NCBI GenBank assembly: GCA_963726575.1
Contig: CAVSCR010000003.1
Location: forward strand, 434,001 to 498,000
Direction: 5' to 3'
DNA from: CAVSCR01 sp963726575
GTDB lineage: Bacteria > Actinomycetota > Actinomycetes > JAHEKZ01
DNA: 64,000 nt
Both the position numbers and the translations under genes were made by a program. This document shows positions 57,010 through 64,000 of this stretch, piece after piece. Each line of letters begins with the position of its first letter. Position 1 is the first letter of the stretch. The notes beneath the pieces are model-generated. The model was not told the origin of the DNA, searched no databases, and was given only the letters and a program-made list of their open reading frames with translations.

Positions 57010-59124
57010 TTACTCGGTCGAACTGGTCACAACTATGTCACCGGCGTCACCGGCGTCACCGGCGACAACGGCCAAGACATCGGCACCGTAGAGCTCCAGC
57101 TTTCGCGCTCCGACGCCCGGGATGGCGAGCAGATCCGCGACCGATGTCGGCTGGTCCTGTGCGATCGCGGTGAGGGTGGCGTCGGTGAACACGACGAACG
57201 CCGGCACGTGAGCCGCATTCGCGACATCGAGGCGCCACGCGCGCAGACGCTCGAACAGTCCGAGGTCGACGTCGACCTCGCAGGACGAGCAGTGCCGGAG
57301 CTTCTGCTCCACGGCAGTGCTGAGCGCGCGGCCGCACACGCGACAGCGGGAAGGGCGTCGCTGGCGACGGCCACCGCGTGCCACGGACGAGTCGGTTCCG
57401 TCGCCGGCGCTGCGCGGGGCGATCCCGTCGAGGAAACGTGACATGGTCCGCCGAGCCGCCGAACCCGGCGAACGCGCCCGCGCCCATGACAGGCCGACGT
57501 TCTCGCGAGCCCGCGTGACGCCGACGTAGAGGAGTCGTCGTTCCTCCTCGATCTGCTCCTCGGTCTGCGCGTGGCTGATCGGCAACGTGCCATCGACGAG
57601 GCCCACGAGGAACACGGCCGTCCACTCCAGCCCCTTGGCCGAGTGGAGCGAGGCGAACGTGACGCCGTCGACGGTCGGAGCATGTTGGGAGTCGGCTCGG
57701 TGCTCCAGCTCGGCCACCAGGCGGCTGAGCGGAGCAGCGGGGTCGGTGCCGACCAGGTCCTGCGCCAGGGAGACCAGGGCGGCCAGCGACTCCCAACGCT
57801 CCCTGACCGCCCCCGTGGCGGCGGGTGGGTCGGCCTGGTACCCCACAGCAGCCAACACGTCGACCGTGGTCGTGACGAGGTCGGCCGCGACCGGCTGCTC
57901 GCCGCGGGCAGCCCCACGCAACAACATCACGGCCTGGCGCACCTCGGGCCGTTCGAAGAACCGTTCGCCACCGCGGAGCAGGTAGGGAATGCCTCGCTCC
58001 GCGAACGCCTCTTCGTAGCTCTCGCTCTGGGCGTTGACCCGGTACAGGACGGCGATGTCGCGCGCGGCCAGTCCGCCGGCGATGAGGCGCTGGACCGCTT
58101 CGGCTACCGCGGCCGCCTCGCTGGGCTCGTCGGCGTGGACGGCGAAGGTCGGATCCGGGCCAGGTGGCCGTTGGGCGACGAGCTCCAGGCGCAAGGCCGC
58201 ATTCGGGCCTCGGGCGCGCGCCAGGATCTGGTTCGCCAGCCCGACCACCTGTGGCGTCGAGCGGTAGTCGCGCACCAGCCTGACCACGGTGGCGCCTGGG
58301 TGCCGGGCCGGGAAGTCCAGCAGGAAGGTGGGCGACGCGCCCGTGAACGAGTAGATGGTCTGGCTGGCGTCACCGACGACGGTCAGGTCGTCTCCGCCGC
58401 TTCGCCACAGCTCGAGCAGGCGGTGCTGGATCGGGCTCACGTCCTGGAACTCATCGACCAGGAAGTGGCGGTACTGCGAGCGGACCTCGTCCAGCATCGC
58501 CGGATGGTCCTGCAACATGGCGACCGTGAGCAGCAAGACGTCTTCGAAGTCGATCCGTCCGGCCTCGCGCTTGGCCACCTCGTAGGCCGCATAGACGTGG
58601 GCGAACTGCTCGGCCGAGAGGTCCCCCGGCGTGGCCCGCGCCACCGAGACCACCGCGGTGGCGTAGTCATCGGGAGGGGTCTGCGTGACCTTGGCCCACT
58701 CCACCTCGCTGGCCAGGTCGCGCAGCAATGCCCGGTCTGCCCGCAGCCGGCAGCGCGTGGCTGCCTCGGCGAGCAGGCCGAGCTTGCTCGGGGTGACCTG
58801 TGGCGGCTCACCGCCGACCACCGTGGGCCAGAAGAAGCGCAGCTGGCGCAGCGCCGCGGAGTGGAACGTCCGCGCCGGCACAGCGTCGACACCGAGGGTG
58901 CGCAGCCGCGTGCGCAGCTCACCGGCCGCCCGCGTGGTGAAGCTCACCGCCAGCACCTGGGAGGGCTTGGTCTGCCCGGCGTGGACCCCGTAGGCGATCC
59001 GATGCGTCAAGGCCCGGGTCTTGCCCGTCCCGGCCCCGGCGAGCACGCAGACGGGACCCCGCGGAGCGAGCACCACGTCGCGCTGCTCGGGGTCGAGCCC
59101 CTCGAGCACGGCGTCGGCGTCCAC
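57010..59124 (-). CDS. uvrD2: UvrD2 family DNA helicase with tetracysteine and HRDC domains
   Basis: The 704-residue SF1 helicase has Walker A G-A-G-T-G-K-T, V-D-E-F-Q-D-V, G-D-A-S-Q-T-I-Y-S-F, S-L-H-S-A-K-G-L-E-W and V-G-V-T-R-A-R-E. After the motor comes a tetracysteine module (C-R-V-C ... C-S-S-C) and an HRDC domain (L-L-A-I-P-G-V-G-A-R-K-L), the architecture of mycobacterial UvrD2. The last residues contain G-D-A-G-D-A-G-D from a 9-bp repeat. It diverges from mrx1. GTG start. Confidence 0.95.
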   Translation of the reverse strand: MDADAVLEGLDPEQRDVVLAPRGPVCVLAGAGTGKTRALTHRIAYGVHAGQTKPSQVLAVSFTTRAAGELRTRLRTLGVDAVPARTFHSAALRQLRFFWPTVVGGEPPQVTPSKLGLLAEAATRCRLRADRALLRDLASEVEWAKVTQTPPDDYATAVVSVARATPGDLSAEQFAHVYAAYEVAKREAGRIDFEDVLLLTVAMLQDHPAMLDEVRSQYRHFLVDEFQDVSPIQHRLLELWRSGGDDLTVVGDASQTIYSFTGASPTFLLDFPARHPGATVVRLVRDYRSTPQVVGLANQILARARGPNAALRLELVAQRPPGPDPTFAVHADEPSEAAAVAEAVQRLIAGGLAARDIAVLYRVNAQSESYEEAFAERGIPYLLRGGERFFERPEVRQAVMLLRGAARGEQPVAADLVTTTVDVLAAVGYQADPPAATGAVRERWESLAALVSLAQDLVGTDPAAPLSRLVAELEHRADSQHAPTVDGVTFASLHSAKGLEWTAVFLVGLVDGTLPISHAQTEEQIEEERRLLYVGVTRARENVGLSWARARSPGSAARRTMSRFLDGIAPRSAGDGTDSSVARGGRRQRRPSRCRVCGRALSTAVEQKLRHCSSCEVDVDLGLFERLRAWRLDVANAAHVPAFVVFTDATLTAIAQDQPTSVADLLAIPGVGARKLELYGADVLAVVAGDAGDAGDIVVTSSTE

Positions 59125-59183
59125 CCGCGCATCCTCCCAGGAGGAGCCGACAGGGCCGCCGGGCGGGCGCAGGCCGACGGGGC

Positions 59184-59211
59184 GGGAATGCCGATGGGGT
59201 CGGCGCCGGTT
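59184..59211 (+). promoter_or_regulatory. SigR-type promoter of mrx1
   Basis: GGGAAT (59184-59189) and GTT (59209-59211) are separated by 19 bases, within the 18-19 allowed for SigR/SigH promoters. The start site would be near 59219, about 60 bases before the mrx1 TTG. It lies in the divergent region with uvrD2. Confidence 0.72.
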
Positions 59212-59279
59212 TCCACCCCGACGCGTCGTCGTGGTGCGATGTCGGACCGGGATGCGCCGGTGCTGAGCAGAGGAGTCCG

Positions 59280-59531
59280 TTGAGCCTGACCATGTACTCG
59301 ACGCAGTGGTGCGGGTACTGCCATCGCCTCGCGGCTCAGCTGGAGCGCGATGGCATCGAGTTCGCCGTCGTGGACATCGAGCACGACGCGGGAGCCGCCG
59401 ACTACGTGATGTCGATCAACGGCGGCAACCAGACGGTTCCCACGCTGCAGTTCATCGACGGCTCGACCTTGACGAACCCCTCCCTGCGAGAAGTGCGGGA
59501 GCACCTGTCGACGGTCGCAGCGTCGGACTGA
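59280..59531 (+). CDS. mrx1: Mycoredoxin
   Basis: The 83-residue glutaredoxin-fold protein has C11-G-Y-C14 in S-T-Q-W-C-G-Y-C-H-R-L and the cis-Pro segment T-V-P-T-L. Mycoredoxin reduces mycothiol mixed disulfides on proteins and supports ArsC and peroxidases. The TTG start is supported by GAGGAG five bases upstream and by the usual N-terminus. Next to uvrD2 and nudC, as Rv3198A is. A SigR-type promoter lies upstream. Confidence 0.94.
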   Translation: MSLTMYSTQWCGYCHRLAAQLERDGIEFAVVDIEHDAGAADYVMSINGGNQTVPTLQFIDGSTLTNPSLREVREHLSTVAASD

Positions 59532-59567
59532 CCCTGTTCGCTCTGGGTGAACGCGGAGTCCTCCTGT

Positions 59568-59596
59568 CCTGACCGGAAAGCTGTGCGGCGGTCAGG
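59568..59596. terminator. Convergent hairpin between mrx1 and nudC
   Basis: CCTGACCG (59568-59575) pairs with CGGTCAGG (59589-59596) across a 13-base loop. It overlaps the nudC stop and lies 36 bases after the mrx1 stop. No T-run. Confidence 0.55.
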
Positions 59597-60533
59597 CCCA
59601 CGGCGCGGCGCTGTCGGGCAGCTCGGCTCCGTACCAGTGCTCGATCAGGCGGCGGGCAATCGACAGCGGCGGCGACAGCGTCAGCGTCCCGGCGCTCAAC
59701 TCGGCCAGCAGGATCTGCCGGTCGAACCACCGCACCTCGGCGAGCTCGACGCCGTCCGCCAACGCGTCGTGCGGGGCCGGCGCAGTCGCGGTGAAGCCGA
59801 GCATCAGCGACGCGGGGAACGGCCACGGCTGCGAACCGAGGTACCTGACGTTCTGGACCACCAGTCGCGCTTCCTCGAACACCTCGCGCACCACGGCCCG
59901 TTCGACGTCCTCGCCGGGCTCCACGAAGCCCGCCAGCGTCGAGAACCGCCCCGGCGGCCACTGTTCCTGCCGTCCGAGCAGCACCCGGTCGGCCGCGTCG
60001 ACGACCGTCATGATCACGGCCGGATCGGTCCGCGGGAAGTGCGCCGAGTCGTCCTCGGGGCACCGGCGTTCGGCGCCGGCCACGGACACCTGCGTCGGCG
60101 ATCCGCAGCGCGGACAGTGTCCATGTGAGGCATGCCAGTTGGCCAAGGCGATGGCGTGCACCATGAGCCCGGCGTCCCGGTCGGTCAGTCGCAGGCCCAC
60201 CTCACGCAGCCCGACGACCGTCGCCAGCGGTAGCTGCGTCGACGCTGCCTCCGGGTCGTCGGTCCGGACCGCGAAGAACGTGACACCGTCCGCGTCGGTA
60301 CCGAGCAGGTATCGCTCCCCGCGCAACGCATGAGCGGCGGACACGCTCGCCAGAGTCGGTGCGGCTGTGTCCGCGTCCGCCACCCAGCACCGACCGGGCT
60401 GCACGTAGACGACCCGCGTGACCGGGTCAGACCACCTCCGCGCCAGCCACTCGTCGTCGTTGCGGCGTTCGGCATTGCGGTCCAGCGCACTGCGGGACAG
60501 CGCCAACGTCCCCAGCCCGGTCGAGGCCACCAT
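59592..60533 (-). CDS. nudC: NAD(+) diphosphatase NudC
   Basis: The 313-residue NUDIX enzyme cleaves NADH and removes NAD caps from RNA. It has a zinc knuckle (C-P-R-C-G ... R-C-P), NUDIX box G-F-V-E-P-G-E-D-V-E-R-A-V-V-R-E-V-F-E-E-A and the NADH-specific S-Q-P-W-P-F-P-A-S array. The normal knuckle has four Cys; here the fourth position appears to be changed (C-P-E-D-D), so zinc binding may use another ligand. It starts 10 bases after adnB on the same strand. Confidence 0.95.
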   Translation of the reverse strand: MVASTGLGTLALSRSALDRNAERRNDDEWLARRWSDPVTRVVYVQPGRCWVADADTAAPTLASVSAAHALRGERYLLGTDADGVTFFAVRTDDPEAASTQLPLATVVGLREVGLRLTDRDAGLMVHAIALANWHASHGHCPRCGSPTQVSVAGAERRCPEDDSAHFPRTDPAVIMTVVDAADRVLLGRQEQWPPGRFSTLAGFVEPGEDVERAVVREVFEEARLVVQNVRYLGSQPWPFPASLMLGFTATAPAPHDALADGVELAEVRWFDRQILLAELSAGTLTLSPPLSIARRLIEHWYGAELPDSAAPWA

Positions 60534-60542
60534 GCCGCGACT

Positions 60543-63500
60543 CTACGAGTCGACGGCACCCCCTGGCGCTTCGAGCAGCGCAGCCAACGCTGCCGCGTCG
60601 GCAAGGCCGGTCGGTCGACTCACGTCGCCCCGCCCGACGTAGTAGAACGTCGCGACCACCGACTCCAGGGGCACCCGCATCAGCTCAGCCCAGGCGAGAC
60701 GGTAGAGGGCCAGCTGCAGGGGATCGGCGGCGCCGGCGCCGGTCTTCCAGTCGACCACTTCGAACCCTTGGCCGCCGTCGTCGAGCTCCAGCGCATAGAC
60801 CGCGTCAATGCGTCCCCGCACCACACGCGACCCGATCGTCACCGCGAACGGCGCCTCGACGTGCAACGGCACCCGGTCGGCGTACGGCCCCGCCAGGAAC
60901 GCGGCCTGCAGGTCGGCCAGGTCGTCCTCCGCAGTGTCGAGGTCGGTGGGCGCCAGGTCGTCGAGGTCGATCAGCGCGGTCTGTCCGAACAACGACTCCA
61001 CCCAGGCATGGAACCGCGTACCACGGCGGGCCGCGGGCGCCGGTGCACGCGGCATCGGGCGGGCCAGGTCACGCGCGAATCCGGTGGGGTCGTCGGCCAG
61101 TCGCACCACCTGCGACGCGGAGAGCGAGGACGGCACTGGGACAGCACGGTCGGGCGTCGCGCTGGCGGCGGCCTCGCGCAGCAGCAAAGCCAGCTCATGG
61201 TCCCACTGCTGCACCACCGTGGCGTCAGACGCAGTCGGCAGCCACGACGTCATGGCCGCGAAGTCGGCCAACTCCGACTCGCCAACCCCGAGGCGCTCCT
61301 CCTGCAGAGCCCGCGCTCGTCGGACTGACTCAGCGGCGTCGCGGCGCGCCTGCCACCTCACCGGGTCCAACGGCACCGGCCACTGGTGCTGCCGCTCGAT
61401 CTCCCGCAACGGGTTGGTGACGCCGTCATCCGGCTCCGGTGCCCAGTGGGCACCGTCCGTGGGCAGCCCGAGAGCGTCCACGGCCGCCAGCAGGAACGGC
61501 GACGGTTCCCGCGCCCGCTGCGTGGTACCCCAGCGGTGAGCGGTGAGCACGAGCGCGTGACGAGCCCGCGTCATGGCGACGTAACCGAGCCGCTGCTCCT
61601 CTGTCTGCGCGATCGCCCGCAGTTCGTCGTGGTAGGCGCGCAGGCCCTTGGTGGTCCAGGTCGGCTCCCGCGGGAAGTCGCGGACATCACCGCGCAGGGC
61701 AGGCGGCAGAACCTCTGGCCGCTTGAGCCACGAGGGGCGTCCCTTGTTGTCGGGGAAGACGTCAGCCACCAGCGACGGCAGGTACACCACGTCCCACTCC
61801 AGGCCCTTGGCCTTGTGCACCGTGAGCAGCTTGACGCTGTCCGACGGTGACGGAGCCGACGCATCGAGGCCGCCTTCGACGTCGCTGGCGGCCCGCAGGT
61901 AGGCGAGAAACGCTCCCACCGACGAATTCGCGTCCAGGTCGACGAAGGCGGACGCGTGTTCGACGAACGACGTCAGGGCGGCACTGCGCCGAGCCGAGCG
62001 ACCGGTCGGCGACGCCGCGACCTCCACGTCGAGATCGATCATGGTAATGATCTGCTCGACGAGATCGGCCAGGGGTTCGCCGACATGACGCCGAAGCTGA
62101 CGCAGCTCCGCTGCGAACGCAGCGAACCGCTCGCGTGCCTGGGTCGAGTACGGCGCGGGTCCCGGGTGCTCCATGGCCTCTGACAGCGACACGACCTCGG
62201 CGGGGTCGACACCGGCCACTGCCTCGCGCAGCTGCTCGGCCAACGCAGTGTCGTGGGAGCCGTTGGCGGCGTCGCGGTCCTCGTCTGGTTCCCCCGTGCG
62301 TACCAGCACTTGTGCGCGTCGACCCAGCAGGGCCAGGTCTCGTGGGCCGATCCGCCAGCGCGGACCGCTGAGCAGCCGCACCAGGGCGGGGTTGGCCGTC
62401 GCGTCATCGAGCACCTCGAGCATCGACACGACGTCGACCACCTCGGGCAGCTCCAAGAGCCCGCCCAGGCCGACCACCTCGACCGGCACCCCGCGCGCCA
62501 CCAGCTCCGCGTAGTACGGCGCGAACTCGGCGCGACGGCGCACCAGCACCGCGATCGAGGCAGCCGCCTCACCATCCGCCACGCGCGCAGCGATGTCATC
62601 GCAGACCGCCGTGACCTCGTCGTCGTAGGTGGCGTATACCGCTGCGGACACATCACCCTGGCCCGCACCTGGCCGCGCGGTCAGCTCGACGACCTCGGGG
62701 TGCCACTGGCGCAGTGGCTGCGCCAAGCGGTTGGCCGCCGCCAGGACAGCGCGGTCGCTGCGGTTGTTCTGGCCCAGCGCGTACACCGCTGCCGGCTGTC
62801 CGTCGGCCTGTGGGAAGTGGCGCGGGAAGTCGCTGATGTTGCGGACCGACGCGCCGCGCCAGCCGTAGATCGCCTGGAACGGGTCGCCCACGGCCGTGAC
62901 GGCGTGACCGTCGCCGAACAGGGACACGAGCAACCTCATCTGGGCCACCGACGTGTCTTGGTACTCATCGAGCAGGACAGCGCGGTAGCGATCCCGTTCG
63001 CCGGCCGCCACTGCGGCGAACTCGGCTGCCAGCCGGGCCGACCACGCGATCTGGTCACCGAAGTCGACGACGTCACGCCTCCGCTTCTCCTGCCGGAAGG
63101 ACCGAACCAGCTCCAGCAGCTCGCGTCGCTGCGCAGCAGTCGTGACCGCCTCGGCCACCGGCGCCATCACCTTGGGCAGCGCAGACCAGACCGCCTTGCG
63201 CGCCTGGTCGTCGGCGACCAGGGCGTCGAGGTCCACCAGGTGCTCGTCGAGCTCCGCATCGAGCTTCACGACGTACGTGGTCAGTGTCGGGACCGTCACC
63301 TCGAGGTGGTGCAGCGGCCCAGCGGCCCGTCGCACCACGCTCTGGGCCAGCTGGAACCGGGTGGCTTCGGTCAACAGGCGGGCGTCGGGCTCCAGGCCGA
63401 GGCGAAGTCCGTGTTCGCGCAGGAGCCGACCGGCGTAGGAGTGGTACGTGGCGATCACCGGCTCGCCGTCGACGTCCGGGCTGCCGTCGAGTGACGCTGA

Positions 63501-63821
63501 GGTCGAAGCAAGCTCTGGCAGGACCGACAAGGCACGTCGCACGCGGTCCGCCAGTTCGGCCGCCGCCTTGTTCGTGAACGTCAGGCCGAGCACCTGGTCG
63601 GCCCGGACCTGTTCGGTACCGACCAACCAGACCACGCGCGCGGCCATCACCGACGTCTTGCCGGTCCCAGCTCCGGCAATGACGACGCTGGGCTGCGCCG
63701 GCGCCGTTGCCGCTTGCAGCTGCTCGTCGGTGAACGGCACACCCAGCAGGTCGCGCAGCTCCTCGGGTCGGCCCAACCGCGGGGTGACGGGGATGAGCGC
63801 AGCGGCCGCGTCGAGGGTCAT
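60543..63821 (-). CDS. adnB: AdnB, helicase-nuclease subunit
   Basis: The ~1092-residue protein has an N-terminal UvrD-like motor: Walker A G-A-G-T-G-K-T, T-F-T-N-K-A-A-A-E-L, L-D-E-Y-Q-D-T, V-H-K-A-K-G-L-E-W-D and V-A-M-T-R-A-R-H. The C-terminal RecB-like nuclease follows (G-T-R-F-H-A-W-V-E, G-R-I-D-A-V-Y, V-D-W-K-T-G). AdnAB resects double-strand breaks in mycobacteria. Its ATG overlaps the adnA stop (ATGA); nudC follows. An in-frame ATG at 63884 would overlap adnA by 67 bases and is not needed. Confidence 0.95.
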   Translation of the reverse strand: MTLDAAAALIPVTPRLGRPEELRDLLGVPFTDEQLQAATAPAQPSVVIAGAGTGKTSVMAARVVWLVGTEQVRADQVLGLTFTNKAAAELADRVRRALSVLPELASTSASLDGSPDVDGEPVIATYHSYAGRLLREHGLRLGLEPDARLLTEATRFQLAQSVVRRAAGPLHHLEVTVPTLTTYVVKLDAELDEHLVDLDALVADDQARKAVWSALPKVMAPVAEAVTTAAQRRELLELVRSFRQEKRRRDVVDFGDQIAWSARLAAEFAAVAAGERDRYRAVLLDEYQDTSVAQMRLLVSLFGDGHAVTAVGDPFQAIYGWRGASVRNISDFPRHFPQADGQPAAVYALGQNNRSDRAVLAAANRLAQPLRQWHPEVVELTARPGAGQGDVSAAVYATYDDEVTAVCDDIAARVADGEAAASIAVLVRRRAEFAPYYAELVARGVPVEVVGLGGLLELPEVVDVVSMLEVLDDATANPALVRLLSGPRWRIGPRDLALLGRRAQVLVRTGEPDEDRDAANGSHDTALAEQLREAVAGVDPAEVVSLSEAMEHPGPAPYSTQARERFAAFAAELRQLRRHVGEPLADLVEQIITMIDLDVEVAASPTGRSARRSAALTSFVEHASAFVDLDANSSVGAFLAYLRAASDVEGGLDASAPSPSDSVKLLTVHKAKGLEWDVVYLPSLVADVFPDNKGRPSWLKRPEVLPPALRGDVRDFPREPTWTTKGLRAYHDELRAIAQTEEQRLGYVAMTRARHALVLTAHRWGTTQRAREPSPFLLAAVDALGLPTDGAHWAPEPDDGVTNPLREIERQHQWPVPLDPVRWQARRDAAESVRRARALQEERLGVGESELADFAAMTSWLPTASDATVVQQWDHELALLLREAAASATPDRAVPVPSSLSASQVVRLADDPTGFARDLARPMPRAPAPAARRGTRFHAWVESLFGQTALIDLDDLAPTDLDTAEDDLADLQAAFLAGPYADRVPLHVEAPFAVTIGSRVVRGRIDAVYALELDDGGQGFEVVDWKTGAGAADPLQLALYRLAWAELMRVPLESVVATFYYVGRGDVSRPTGLADAAALAALLEAPGGAVDS

Positions 63822-64000
63822 GAGACCACCTGGCGGCCGATGTCCTTGGTGGGACAGCTGGCGGTGAAGTCGCACCAGTGACACGCCTTGCCGGGGATCG
63901 GCGGGAAGTCCTCGGCCACCATGCGTCCGACCGCCACCGTCAGAGCTTCGGTGATGGGTGTACTCCCCGTGTCGTCGACGACCAGCGGCGGCTGGACCTT
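63818..64000 (-). CDS. adnA: AdnA, helicase-nuclease subunit (C-terminal 60 residues)
   Basis: Only the 3' end is in the window. It reads A-C-H-W-C-D-F-T-A-S-C-P-T-K-D-I-G-R-Q-V: the three C-terminal Cys of an AddB/AdnA-type iron-sulfur cluster (C-x2-C-x5-C). The stop overlaps the adnB start by four bases. The motor and nuclease domains lie beyond 64000. Confidence 0.9.
   Translation of the reverse strand, partial: KVQPPLVVDDTGSTPITEALTVAVGRMVAEDFPPIPGKACHWCDFTASCPTKDIGRQVVS

Noticed and set aside
57571..59283. Plus-strand frame of 570 codons opposite uvrD2
   Set aside because: Antisense to a helicase with all motifs; composition is His/Gly/Arg-rich shadow.
1..64000. CRISPR arrays, rRNA operons, complete insertion sequences
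   Set aside because: No regularly spaced direct repeats with unique spacers, no rRNA sequence and no transposase with terminal inverted repeats were seen.

Overview
This window is chromosomal DNA of a high-GC actinobacterium (Actinomycetota). The evidence is WhiB7, an AdnAB helicase-nuclease, mycoredoxin, a sigR-rsrA pair with a SigR-type promoter, the 24-residue ribosomal protein bL37, frequent GTG/TTG starts and ATGA/GTGA-type overlaps. Gene order at both ends resembles mycobacteria: the bL37/rsrA/sigR/SRAP/aroA/rsgA neighbourhood, and the UPF0182/PDZ-protease/DUF2342/ThiF/UbiB/whiB7/uvrD2/mrx1/nudC/adnBA neighbourhood. I cannot name the genus.

Layout. 1-2869 (minus): a biotin carrier protein behind two membrane HD/HD-GYP proteins. 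3606-5349 (plus): two hypothetical proteins and the tiny bL37 gene. 5372-7847 (minus): rsrA, sigR with a promoter that looks autoregulatory, an alpha/beta hydrolase and the SRAP abasic-site protein. 7935-14848: aroA-rsgA-hisN, a membrane protein, a CBS protein and a copZ-copA copper efflux operon. 14799-20987 (mostly minus): a cyclic-nucleotide-binding protein, an MBL-fold hydrolase, an fdhD/ECF sigma/anti-sigma/Rieske operon and a two-component system. 21138-25407 (plus): a GT2-GtrA glycosyltransferase, a matB-like malonyl-CoA ligase and an amidase. 25419-30252: a DUF222-HNH protein, a methyltransferase diverging from an ArsR-SRPBCC pair across a perfect palindrome, and FetAB. 30259-35637: a 1792-residue LPXTG surface protein with ten DUF11 repeats. 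35770-39703: EamA exporter, peroxiredoxin, class V aminotransferase and a DinB2-type polymerase.

39851-44228 is a compact arsenic-resistance island inserted in the initiator tRNA gene. A 45-bp copy of the tRNA 3' half marks its far end. It carries a thioredoxin-like protein, an ArsP-type permease, ArsR, an ArsR-phosphatase fusion and a mycothiol-type ArsC, with no recognisable integrase.

44256-64000 is the conserved actinobacterial block. It includes a complete whiB7 regulatory region (promoter, uORF, attenuator, gene), a structured RNA leader in front of a DUF5679 zinc-ribbon gene, and a SigR-type promoter in front of mycoredoxin. SigR (5.6-6.3 kb) and its likely target mrx1 (59.3 kb) therefore sit in one window.

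Four loci (matB, the arsenic permease, the UPF0182 gene, an SDR gene) carry six apparent one-base frameshifts, mostly single-base insertions. Sequencing or assembly error is as plausible as real decay.
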